Position numbers and translations under genes: made by a program. Source: Sphingomonadales bacterium (GTDB lineage Bacteria > Pseudomonadota > Alphaproteobacteria > Sphingomonadales > Sphingomonadaceae). Taken from it: 51,963 nucleotides of DNA. Within the stretch, counting starts at the first letter, position 1; each line of letters begins with the position of its first letter. Location: contig JAQGKX010000104.1 in the NCBI GenBank assembly GCA_028289885.1, positions 1 to 51,963 of the forward strand, read 5' to 3'. Shown here piece by piece: positions 1-7,362 of the stretch. The notes under the pieces were generated by a model. It had not been told where the DNA came from, did no database searches, and saw only the letters and a list, made by a program, of their open reading frames with translations.

Positions 1-64
1 GCACGATCTCCGCCTCACGCAGCTTGCCGATAATCTCCTCCGGCCTATGCTTCTTGAATGGCAT
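1..64 (-). CDS. IS3-family transposase OrfA, N-terminal part
   Basis: The visible N-terminus reads MPFKKHRPEEIIGKLREAEI, typical of the small helix-turn-helix OrfA of IS3-family elements (IS407-like group). OrfA binds the terminal repeats and normally joins OrfB by programmed -1 frameshifting to form the active transposase. An AGGAGA Shine-Dalgarno lies about 8 bases before the ATG. Only about 21 codons are inside the window. The same frame stays open upstream into the interrupted gene at 127-289, so a hybrid reading frame exists, but the strong ribosome site favours the start given here. Confidence 0.65.
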   Translation of the reverse strand, partial: MPFKKHRPEEIIGKLREAEIV

Positions 65-126
65 TCCATGTCTCCTCTCGTTCCAAAATAACAAAGATTT
101 TGGACCAATCAGAAGGGGGCAGGTCA
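1..126 (-). mobile_element. IS3-family element, one end (rest outside window)
   Basis: The stretch carries the start of an IS3-type orfA (64 down to 1) preceded by a terminal sequence that, read on the minus strand, begins TGACCTGCCCCCTTCTG near position 126. IS3 elements typically start with TG, and a diverged copy of the same end is present at about 4028-4070. The element interrupts a SirB1-like gene whose 5' part remains at 127-289. The exact boundary and any target duplication cannot be fixed because the other end lies outside the window. Confidence 0.6.
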
Positions 127-289
127 CATTGGCGATATCAACGAGCCGGGCTGCCACCGCCTCGAGCAGTTCCTGATATGGCCTGAGGTCGATTCCGACA
201 TGGTCGGGCAACGCGAGCAAAAGCGCCGCCTCGTCGAGTATGATGTCGGCATCGTCGACGAGGCCGAGGCGATTCAGGTTTTCATCCAT
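127..289 (-). pseudogene. SirB1-family (transglutaminase-like/TPR) protein, 5' fragment cut by the IS
   Basis: Translation from the ATG at 289 gives about 54 residues beginning MDENLNRLGLVDDADIILDE and containing PDHVGIDLRPYQELLEA. This resembles the start of sphingomonad SirB1-like proteins, where an acidic helix and an LxPY motif open the domain. The gene stops matching at the IS boundary near 126, so most of the protein is displaced or lost. The family call rests on remembered sequence pattern over a short stretch and is moderate. The element and the gene point the same way. Confidence 0.45.
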
Positions 290-1101
290 AACTAAAAGAT
301 GGGGTTTGCGGCTGGTCTTGCAATGGCGGGTGGGCGCGCGGGACGCACATTATCGTGAGCGCCGGATGGACGTGATCAAAGCCGCAAGACTCGTGATGAT
401 CGCAGCAAAGGCACCAAGCGTGTCTGGATCCAAATAAGGCATGGGACGACTCCTCGCCTCCATGTTCCAGCTTTGTTCTCTGTAGGACAGCGCATTTTGT
501 GATCGCGTGATGAATGCAACGATAGCCGACGGGCACTCATCTTAGCCTTTTTCGTGTAAGCTAGGATATCGGAACGGGCCACGGCTGCCTTTTGGAATCT
601 GGCAACTTTCATGAGTTAGTTTTAGCGGCCGTAACCGCGCCGATTGTTCAGGTGCCACTATTCGCTTTCAACACCTTTCGCGCTATCGCTGCTCCATGTC
701 TTTCAAAAAGCCTTTGCGTGCAGCGCCGATCATCTTGGGGAAACTATGCTCTAAAAACGGGTGATGCTTGCAGCATCCATTGGTAAGTGTGATTACCGGT
801 TGGGTGGCGGAGACTGATCGCTTAAAGTCCGGCAGGATTCGGGAAACCGACCTTGAATAGCTGTCCCTCAAAAGACACGGATGGTTGCGCGGCTACGTCT
901 GAGTTGGACGTTGATCCGGGCTGGAGTCGCCATAGCGCTGGTACTTGTCGCGAAGGTTGTGATCATTGAGCTCGCACGGGCCGACCAGTCCTCACGGCAC
1001 GTAAGTTATAGCGCAGGCCGTGCTTTTGCGCGTCCTGCGAAACGCCTGCCGATGCCAATCTTCTCATTTAGCAGAGCTTCAATGCGTCGAGCACTTGCTT
1101 T
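290..1101. other. Long stretch without a convincing gene
   Basis: Short open frames exist on both strands, but none has a good ribosome site, a recognisable family or consistent codon use. A frame from 881 (+) starts with a hydrophobic segment, but it runs antisense into the DUF1244 remnant and has no other support. I read this as decayed sequence next to the IS insertion. Confidence 0.4.
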
Positions 1102-1260
1102 TCAGTCCGGGGAGAAGGCGCTGCGCCGACTCCGACCCACTTGCTCAGGTGTTACCTCGGGCTGCTTTGCCTTCCATTCGGAGTAAGGCATACCGTAGAC
1201 CAGCTGGCGTACGTCGTCGCGCGTGAGGTCGCTCGCCTCATCGGCGTACCGCTGGTCGAG
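1102..1260 (-). pseudogene. DUF1244-family protein, C-terminal fragment
   Basis: The minus-strand frame ending at 1102 contains ASDLTRDDVRQLVYGMPY followed by SEWKAKQ and a VTPEQ tail. This matches the conserved C-terminus of the small DUF1244 proteins of Alphaproteobacteria (YGMPYxEWK). The upstream half, with its CxxC segment, is missing: near 1260 the sequence changes to the oppositely oriented subtilase remnant. It is therefore a truncated copy, and an intact gene may exist elsewhere in the genome. The function of the family is not established. Confidence 0.6.
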
Positions 1261-1261
1261 C

Positions 1262-1732
1262 CAACCGCTTGCCGCTGTTGAAGCGGCGCTCGGTCGCGCC
1301 GCGCAGGCCCGTGCGGTCATTGTTGCGGCAGCAGGCAATAATGGCTCGGCCGCCCCGCCATGGCTGGCCCTCTACGCAGCCGACCCACGGTTTGCACGGT
1401 CGTTGATCGTTGCAGGCGCCAGCACGCCTGACGGAAGGGTCGCGCGCTGGTCGAACAAGGTTTTGGAGGCCGAACGGCGCTACATTGCCGCTCCTGGCGA
1501 GAACGTGATCGTCGACTGCGGTGACAGATATTGCAGCCTGGTTTCGCGCACTTCCTACTCAGTGGCTTATATAGCGGGAGCGCTGGCGCCCGTACTTGAA
1601 GCATATCCTGGGCTAGGCACGGCGAATGCCGCCGATATCCTGCTCTGCACCGCGTCCGGCCTCGATAGGCTTGGCGTTGACGCCGTCAGCGGAGTGGGAA
1701 TGCTCAACGTTTCGCCTGCTCTGCGGGGCTAG
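1262..1732 (+). pseudogene. S8 subtilisin-like protease, C-terminal half only
   Basis: Two landmarks of S8 serine proteases are visible: VIVAAAGNNG, the oxyanion-hole Asn region, and RTSYSVAYIAGALA, which aligns with the GTSMAAPHVAGAxA motif around the catalytic Ser. In the second motif the usual Gly is Arg and the usual Pro is Ala. The Asp and His blocks of the catalytic triad are absent because the open frame starts inside the protease, right after the DUF1244 junction. The product, if made, would be inactive. The C-terminus, ending with a short SGVGMLNV segment, looks natural. Confidence 0.6.
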
Positions 1733-2006
1733 TCGTCGATCAACGCGTAGCGGCCTTGCCAACTCCGACCTCTGCAAGGCGAGCAACCCCCTTCTTACCA
1801 AATGATGCCGTTGCTAACACTCGGTCGGGCTGCTCACGGCACATCGAGCAAGCCGATCCAGCATCAGCACCTGATAATGCGCCTCGCGCTGCGCACAGGC
1901 TCCAAGCAAGGCGCCGTTTTGATCTTCTCCACATGATGGAACCTGATGGGGAGCGCCCGGTTTTTGGGTGTAAGATTATGGATCAGAAGAAAGAGGATGA
2001 ACCAAA

Positions 2007-2339
2007 ATGACTGACATACTGTCCAGCGGCACGTCTGGCGCCACGACCAATAAAACTCAGCCTCCAATGACCAACACGCAGACAAGCGGAGGTCCTGGCT
2101 CAACCACGGCATCCGATAACATGGAGCCGCGCAAAGAGGCGCACATGAGCGAGCAGCATGTCACAGAGCAGCGCCATAGCCGTCGAAAGACCGAGCAGTC
2201 TGACCAGAATACCGGTCAGGACGCCGGTCAGCCTTCAGGGCAGCATGGCAACCAGGTTTCAGGGCAGCGGACAGACCAACAGAAGACTCCTCACTCGCAG
2301 AATAACAATGAGGACGAAGCGGGAGCCCAACTCTCATAA
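2007..2339 (+). CDS. Small hydrophilic Gln/Ser/Thr-rich protein, unknown function
   Basis: This 110-residue frame is rich in Gln, Ser, Thr, Asn and His, with many short QxxGQ-like units such as QNTGQDAGQPSGQ in its second half. No hydrophobic core, signal peptide or known domain is seen, so the product would be largely disordered. An AAAGAGGA ribosome site lies about 9 bases before the ATG, which is the main support for expression. Neighbours are remnants and give no context. It could be a stress-type hydrophilin, but that is only a guess from composition. Confidence 0.4.
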   Translation: MTDILSSGTSGATTNKTQPPMTNTQTSGGPGSTTASDNMEPRKEAHMSEQHVTEQRHSRRKTEQSDQNTGQDAGQPSGQHGNQVSGQRTDQQKTPHSQNNNEDEAGAQLS

Positions 2340-2795
2340 GCAGCGCAACGGCACGTCGCAACCGGGCGTGGTCCCGACTTTGCGCCACCGGACAAGGAGA
2401 TGGTGACAGTCACCCGGGCCATAGGTCCATCGGGCCGGGGGCGCCCAGGCCGCGACACCCAAACATGCCTTAGAAAACACGGCGGTCGGCGATGCGCAGC
2501 ACCCCTGGCCTAGTTGGGTATCAATGGGACGATCGCGTACTCCTCGAAGTGGCCAGATCATATCGGCTCGTGCGGCCTGTGGCGGTCCGATCCCGAAAAT
2601 CCCGTCTTTAAGTTTATGACCCATTCAGACTGAAGCACCTGCTCAATCTATGAAGCGAACGAACTCCCCATCAAGTGTCGCGGATAAGCGCAGCGCTCAT
2701 TTTCGATGCTGCTCTGATCTGTCTGGGGTCGCTTTTAGACACCGATATTCCCGTTTCGGACACACGGGAAGAGGAACAAGAGTGACGAATCATGA
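2340..2795. other. Gap without a recognised gene
   Basis: Both strands are broken by stops. A plus-strand tail ending in FKFMTHSD near 2625 looks protein-like, but I could not match it to a family. No RNA gene, repeat or insertion end is evident. Confidence 0.3.
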
Positions 2796-2831
2796 TCCAT
2801 TGACAGCATTTACTCGGGGCGTGGTTGTCGC

Positions 2832-3189
2832 GTGACGGCTGCGATTTGCCTGTTTGTGCTGATTTTCAAATTAACCGACAAGATGACGGCCTTGGCCGTG
2901 CTCGTAGCCTTCGCTCCTGCGGTGCTCGCATTTGCGACGATTGCAACGGCGGGGGCTGCCGGCAATCGGTGCGGCAATCTATGGCATCCGTATGCAGGGC
3001 GACTTTGCCCGGACTGCAGAACGCAACGAAGCCTTGGCGCATGCGCTCCATGGCTTGCGCGCCGTCATCGACGCCGAGAACACGGGCTTCGACACGTCGA
3101 TCCGACGCATCGGGCGACCGAGCGACCTGCTGACAGAAGATCTGTCCAGCTGGTTACAGACCCGTCACGCCCGCCCACTGCCTGGCTAA
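2832..3189 (+). pseudogene. Membrane protein (SLATT/DUF4231-like?) with a one-base frameshift
   Basis: The first frame encodes two hydrophobic segments (AAICLFVLIFKL and ALAVLVAFAPAVLAF). The second, from about 2955, continues with LPAIGAAIYGIRMQGDF and a charged C-terminus ending LSSWLQTRHARPLPG. Removing one G from the G5 run near 2951-2955 joins them as ATAGLPAIGAAIYGIR, so a single homopolymer indel separates the halves. Two membrane helices followed by a cytoplasmic helical tail recall SLATT-type pore-forming or sensor proteins, but this identification is tentative. The N-terminus also appears truncated, since a stop lies just upstream. Confidence 0.45.
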
Positions 3190-3190
3190 A

Positions 3191-3448
3191 CTATTTGTCT
3201 TTGTTGGTGCGCTCGCCGATGGTCCGATCCCCGGCATTCGAGGCGTTATCCGCCCCCGCGTTGCCAGCCCTCGCATTGTCGGCCCCTGCTGCATTATCGA
3301 CCGCTGTTCTTTCCGAATCGTTCAATGCCATCGGATCGTCGACAGGTGCAGCGGCGTTGACCACGTCGGCTTGGTTCTGTGCCTGCGGGCCACATCCGGC
3401 CAGCATTAATATGACCGTACCCGTCGCTAAAATCACCAGTTTATTCAT
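3191..3448 (-). CDS. Small lipoprotein with Asn/Ala/Asp-rich tail
   Basis: The protein begins MNKLVILATGTVILMLAGCG, a type II signal peptide with the lipobox LAGC, and would be processed at Cys19 and lipid-anchored. The remaining 65 residues are low-complexity, rich in Asn, Ala, Gly and Asp, with repeated NAGADN-like units, and have no catalytic motif. An AAGGGA ribosome site precedes the ATG at 3448, which decides the start: the frame is open upstream, but that part resembles the tail of another protein. Role unknown; a periplasmic or cell-surface spacer is plausible. Confidence 0.7.
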   Translation of the reverse strand: MNKLVILATGTVILMLAGCGPQAQNQADVVNAAAPVDDPMALNDSERTAVDNAAGADNARAGNAGADNASNAGDRTIGERTNKDK

Positions 3449-3899
3449 GTCACGTCCCTTTGTCGAAGGTAAGAATTTTTCGAACCCCCGCCCGCGAAGC
3501 AACGCGCCAAATCGGGGCTGGTTGCGCAATCCATCGAGCATCGGACCGTTGCGCGCATAGCCAAAGGCAGCATCGCCGATCCGGCGCGCGCGATCGAGCA
3601 TTCTGGAAGGCCTGTGACTCAGTGATCAAAGACCCAGAAGGCCGCTGCTAGTCAGCCGACACTCAGAACGGCTGATCAAGACACGTCTCAGTTACCTCGA
3701 TGTTACATCACCGCATTATAGGGCTGGCTGGCAGCTTCCAGGATCAAACGGGTGGTCCTTAAGCCGAAACAACTGGGTGCTTTGTATCCAGGTCGCTTAA
3801 TGACCTTGCCTGACCGGAAGGAGAAAGGCAGCTCTTGGCCTGAGAGACGGGAAAGAAGCAGAAGCTGCGAACCTTCCTGAAGACGTCACAACCAGTCGC
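3449..3899. other. Gap with decayed coding sequence
   Basis: Directly upstream of the lipoprotein the same minus frame encodes a stretch with LDGLRNQPRFGALL, which looks like the tail of a TPR-type protein (such tails often read LRxxPRFxxLL), but nothing further upstream supports a gene. The part from about 3660 holds no recognisable gene and leads into the IS3 remnant. Confidence 0.3.
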
Positions 3900-4070
3900 G
3901 ACGGGATAGGTCTGCTCGGTAATCGCGGTCCGCCGACAAGCATCCGCTGTCGTTCTGCCCTGCGCCAACATGATATCGGCATCAGCTCGCCGATGTGCTT
4001 CCTTTGCATTTCTGAACTTCTTCAAGAGGCAAAGTAACAAAAATATAGGCCACTCAGAAGGGACAGATCA
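3900..4070 (-). mobile_element. Decayed IS3-family orfA with one element end
   Basis: Read on the minus strand, the segment encodes LKKFRNAKEAHRRADADI followed by MLAQGRTTADACRR and EQTY, the first helices of an IS3-family OrfA, and then loses similarity. The bases at 4028-4070 align with the element end at 84-126 (shared pattern CACTCAGAAGGGACAGATCA versus CAATCAGAAGGGGGCAGGTCA). It is a diverged, truncated relative of the element at the left edge and no longer mobile. Confidence 0.6.
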
Positions 4071-4120
4071 GTCAGATGAGTTCCACTGAATTCAAGTTCC
4101 GAGAGGCTGCCGAATTTGAC

Positions 4121-4260
4121 TGGTGTGATAGGAGGCCATCCTCGACCCCAGTCAGTTCCACGTACGGCCAATCCAGTCCCCGCGTGCTGTCGATCGCCTG
4201 CGAAACGAACTAGCCATAATTATATTTCGCGATTACGATACTGAAAGCAGTAAGGTCTCA
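4121..4260 (-). pseudogene. Glycosyltransferase family 2, N-terminal remnant
   Basis: On the minus strand the sequence reads FSIVIAKYNYG, stop, FVSQAIDS, GLDWPYVEL, which mirrors the start of the intact GT2 at 21839-22840 (FSIVIANYNYGRFISRAIDS, GLDWPDVELIVVDDGS). An in-frame stop, a lost start codon and missing downstream sequence make it dead. The match continues across the former promoter (see the 244-base repeat), so this is the relic of a duplication and not chance similarity. Confidence 0.7.
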
Positions 4261-4364
4261 ACCAGTCACCCTCGCCAAGCGCGTCCAAATATCATGCCAC
4301 GATGACCACATAATCTTTTCCATGCCGGCTCTGGGGGGCGGTGTATTTTCTGAGTCAGGACATG
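4121..4364. repeat. 244-base diverged repeat, copy A (partner at 22701-22944)
   Basis: By eye this stretch aligns along its length, with almost no net length difference, to 22701-22944. It covers the first codons of a GT2 gene and about 100 bases upstream of it. Shared blocks include CGATTACGATACTGAA, CAAGCGCGTCCA and CTTTTCCATGCCG. In this copy the GT2 is destroyed, and the former upstream region now lies immediately before the plus-strand GT2 at 4387, so it may contribute that gene's promoter. Confidence 0.7.
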
Positions 4365-4386
4365 CAGAGATGATAGGCACGGAATT

Positions 4387-5286
4387 ATGAATGAAGGCAT
4401 CGTTGTAATCATCGCGAGTGTGCATCGGCCCGAGGAACTGGGTCGATGGGTGGGCCACATAGAGCGACAGACATTAAAGCCGCTTGAGATGATATGGGCG
4501 ATCACTGGGGATGACGACATCATGCCCGCGTTCCGCTCGGGCGACCTGCCGTCTGATCTGACAATCGTCCGGTGTCCGATGGGACTTACCAAGCAACGCA
4601 ACGGCGCGCTGGCCGCCATTAAAACCAACCCAGAGTTTATCGCATTCTTCGACGACGATTACGTGCCGACGACGACGTGCCTGGCGGACATCGTTCGCTC
4701 CTTCGATCTCATGCCCAACGTGGTCGGCCTAACCGGCACGATGCTCGCCGACGGTATCAACTCAAGTGGAATCAGCTATGAGGACGCCGTCGCGATCGTT
4801 TCGCAATACGAACAGCAGCGCAACGGCAAGCCTACGACGCCGCCCACTCTGCAGTTGTGGGACGGCCTGTACGGCTGCAACATGGCACTGCGCGCCGATG
4901 CGATCGGCGACGAACGGTTCGACGAGAATTTGCCGCTCTACGCCTGGCAGGAAGACGTGGACTTTGCCGTTCGCGTAGCCCGGGGGCGCAAGATGGGGCG
5001 GACGGACGGTTTTGCCGGTGTTCACCAAGGCGTAAAGAATGGACGGGGCAGCGGCAAGCGTCTGGGCTATTCGCAGATTGTGAACCCGATCTATTTGATG
5101 CGTAAAGGCAGCATGAACCGTCGAAAGGCTTTGCTCATGTCATCGAAGAACATGCTCAAGAACCATCTTCGCTTCGTTAATTCAGAACCCTGGGTCGACC
5201 GGCGTGGCCGTGCGCTGGGAAACTGGCTGGGGATATGGGACGTGCTTAAAGGTCGTATCGATCCAACCGCAATTCTTGATTTGTAG
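4387..5286 (+). CDS. Family 2 glycosyltransferase
   Basis: A 299-residue GT-A fold enzyme expected to transfer a sugar from a nucleotide donor to the lipid-linked EPS repeat unit at the cytoplasmic face. The N-terminus (IVVIIASVHRPEELGRWV) is the usual first Rossmann strand and helix. FFDDDYVP around residue 90 holds the metal-binding DxD, and WQEDVDFAVR near residue 190 matches the ED region carrying the catalytic base. No membrane helix is evident. The ribosome site is weak. It is read alone, with the FkbM gene 280 bases downstream on the same strand. Donor and linkage cannot be told from the sequence. Confidence 0.8.
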   Translation: MNEGIVVIIASVHRPEELGRWVGHIERQTLKPLEMIWAITGDDDIMPAFRSGDLPSDLTIVRCPMGLTKQRNGALAAIKTNPEFIAFFDDDYVPTTTCLADIVRSFDLMPNVVGLTGTMLADGINSSGISYEDAVAIVSQYEQQRNGKPTTPPTLQLWDGLYGCNMALRADAIGDERFDENLPLYAWQEDVDFAVRVARGRKMGRTDGFAGVHQGVKNGRGSGKRLGYSQIVNPIYLMRKGSMNRRKALLMSSKNMLKNHLRFVNSEPWVDRRGRALGNWLGIWDVLKGRIDPTAILDL

Positions 5287-5566
5287 GTTCAAATGCGTGT
5301 CCCATCAGGTATCTAATTCGCGAGCGGCTCGCGAGCATATTTTGCCTGACCTGCCCAGGAACCCCCCCATTTCTCTCGTTGAAATATTAGCATGATCGTG
5401 CACTGTATCAACTGACCTAGGGACTGCTTTTCGGAAGGCCATCTTCATCAGAGACTATGACTGCCCAGGTGCAAATCGCCACGCTGCAATCGTGCTCGTT
5501 TCGGCAATACGCCTGTCCGATTACTGATATTGTTTGGTAGCGGATGGTGTCATGGGGAGAACCGAC

Positions 5567-6400
5567 GTGAATAAACTCAAGAAAGCAGCGTTACACAGCG
5601 TCGCCAAAGTCGGTAAAGCTGTAATGACAAATCCTTCATTTCAGCGCATTTTGTTCAATGCAATCCGACTGGATCGAGCCGAAGTGGCCCCATTGATCCG
5701 TGATAGAAAAATGCAATTTATCTCATACTGTCTGGGAAGAAGAGAGCAGTCACGCTCGCAAATTCTTCAGGACCTCTGGGTTTGCTTTGAGTTGAACGAA
5801 AAGCGCTCCGGCTATTTCGTGGAGTTTGGAGCCACGAACGGCCTTAAAAACAGCAACACTTGGCTTCTCGAGAAGCAATACGGCTGGACTGGTATTCTTG
5901 CCGAACCAAACCCGTTCTGGCACACAGAGCTCACGGCCAATCGTGGCGCGGACTTTGAAGCTCGCTGCGTCTCTGGTCGAACGGGCGAACTCGTGACTTT
6001 CATATCGACCGAAAACTCCGATCCCGAGCTAAGCGGCATCGAAGAGTTTTCGGCCTCCGACCATTTCGCAGCCACCCGGCAGACGGGGACGAAGATCGAG
6101 ATAGAAACCATCTCCCTCGATGATATGCTCATACTTTATACCGCGCCGAAGGTCATAGATTATATATCGGTCGACACGGAAGGTAGCGAGCTCGCGATTT
6201 TTGAAGGCTTTAGTTTCAATTATGATTTCAATCTTATTTCTGTCGAAACGAATCGCCAAACCGACGCGATAATCCAGACCTTACTGGAATCCAAAGGTTA
6301 CATGAGAGTGTTTCCCGAATTCTCGCAGTGGGATGCTTGGTACGTAGCCAAAAACGTCAGAAGCCCATCGATGCAGACGATAGTTGCGCCGGATACCTAG
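5567..6400 (+). CDS. FkbM-family methyltransferase
   Basis: The 277-residue protein has the hallmarks of FkbM O-methyltransferases: a SAM-binding motif I FVEFGATNG near residue 90, an acidic GILAEPNPFW segment that would contact the SAM ribose, and DYISVDTEGSELAIFEGF, the highly conserved FkbM VDTEGxExxVL-type signature. Such enzymes in polysaccharide loci methylate sugar hydroxyls or modify the chain end. A GTG at 5567 preceded by GGGGAGA at good spacing is preferred over the TTG at 5534 or the ATG at 5552. It probably decorates the EPS assembled by its neighbours. Confidence 0.8.
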   Translation: MNKLKKAALHSVAKVGKAVMTNPSFQRILFNAIRLDRAEVAPLIRDRKMQFISYCLGRREQSRSQILQDLWVCFELNEKRSGYFVEFGATNGLKNSNTWLLEKQYGWTGILAEPNPFWHTELTANRGADFEARCVSGRTGELVTFISTENSDPELSGIEEFSASDHFAATRQTGTKIEIETISLDDMLILYTAPKVIDYISVDTEGSELAIFEGFSFNYDFNLISVETNRQTDAIIQTLLESKGYMRVFPEFSQWDAWYVAKNVRSPSMQTIVAPDT

Positions 6401-6884
6401 GCTCAAACCCAGCCGGCGATTGGGACTGGGCAGAGCTTCCTGCCGAAGAATCAATCTTGCGCCCGCCATGTTGATGACCGGCGGGTGATCCTAGGCATCA
6501 TCCACGTACTCAAGGGCGGTTCCCGCATTCTCTCAGAGTAGTGCAAGCGACCTGTTGCAGTTTCCGGGGCCGCCTTAAGTCGAACCATTCGAGTGATGAG
6601 GAAGGCCAGGAAAGCGACGCCGCTCTTAAGGGCGCGAGTTTTCCGGAGCCGAACACCATGCTGTGTGCCGTCAAATGGGTCGCATCAATCATGACGGCTT
6701 TCGCGCTGGTATCTGCCGCGGGCCGCCATCTATCCGTCGCTCGCTGCGAGACTTGGGAAGTACGCCACGTCCATGCTTATACCGACATGGGTCGCGCATG
6801 CCGGGCCTCGTCTTCAAGGCGCATCTAAATCGGGATTCTCGAACCGACCGGTTCTGGATTAACAAGTCTGCGAATTCCTAGCGA
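6401..6884. mobile_element. Scrambled IS5-family transposase remnants
   Basis: Around 6480-6530 the plus strand encodes RRVILGIIHVLKGGSR, which resembles the DRRVISGIVHVLKSGGRW segment near the start of IS5-family (IS427-like) transposases. From about 6692 down the minus strand starts MIDATHLTAH, resembling the MIDxTHxxAH segment of the same family. The two pieces face opposite ways and are frameshifted, so they are relics of rearranged insertions. No intact element end was recognised, and the last 200 bases hold nothing I can name. Confidence 0.35.
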
Positions 6885-7045
6885 TCAACTGTAAACCTTG
6901 CTTATCAGCTTGGCAGGCACGCCCACGACGATCGTCCCATCTTCCACATCATTCACCACTTCCGATCCGGCTGCTACGATCGACTGCTCACTGTCATGAC
7001 TCCCCCCAATATGAGCGATCCTACGCCGAACCACTCTTCAATAGG
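6885..7045 (-). pseudogene. Hexapeptide-repeat acyltransferase, C-terminal remnant
   Basis: The minus strand encodes SIVAAGSEVVNDVEDGTIVVG followed by VPAKLISKV and a stop at 6885. This is the standard ending of left-handed beta-helix acetyltransferases (VVAAGSVVxxDVPxxxIVxGxPAKxI). Upstream of about 7045 the frame is broken and the repeats are lost. Such enzymes acetylate sugars in EPS loci, so this relic suggests that an acetylation step once present here has been lost. Confidence 0.6.
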
Positions 7046-7362
7046 CCTATTCACCAGCACCAGCCCCGACTTCCTGAACAAGGCCGCTTCGTTCGCCCTC
7101 TGATGGGTGAATCTCGCCTCCCGACCAAAAATGCAGATCGGGTCACTGCACCGTCTTGCCGGCTGAATAGGTCAGGGCTTCCCTTTATCCAACTTGCTAC
7201 CGGACTGACATCAGCTATGGTTGCCTACATTCATGCGCCAGCGACGGACGCCATGCATGGTAAAGTGTCGATGAAAGATGGGCTGGGCTGACGGGTTTGT
7301 GGGGCGAGCAATGTGGGAATCCGGAAATTTGGTGATCTTCCTGCCTTTGCGGTCGCGGTGAC
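7046..7362. other. Gap upstream of the polymerase gene
   Basis: About 317 bases without a credible gene. The proximal part probably holds more of the decayed acyltransferase, and the last 100 bases presumably carry the promoter and leader of the Wzy-like gene. I could not assign -35 and -10 boxes with confidence. Confidence 0.3.

Noticed and set aside
881-1186. 101-residue plus-strand frame with a hydrophobic start
   Set aside because: Its second half is antisense to the well-supported DUF1244 relic and no ribosome site precedes it.
3794-3816. Repeat of CGCTTAATGACCTT at about 3794 and 38658
   Set aside because: About 20 matching bases out of 22 with unrelated flanks. Could be a scrap of a dispersed repeat, but too short to claim.
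5347-5394. Sequence starting TGACCTGCCC that looks like an IS3-type end
   Set aside because: Only the first 10 bases match the element end near 126; the rest differs and no partner end or transposase lies nearby. Recorded as a possible solo end, not as a feature.
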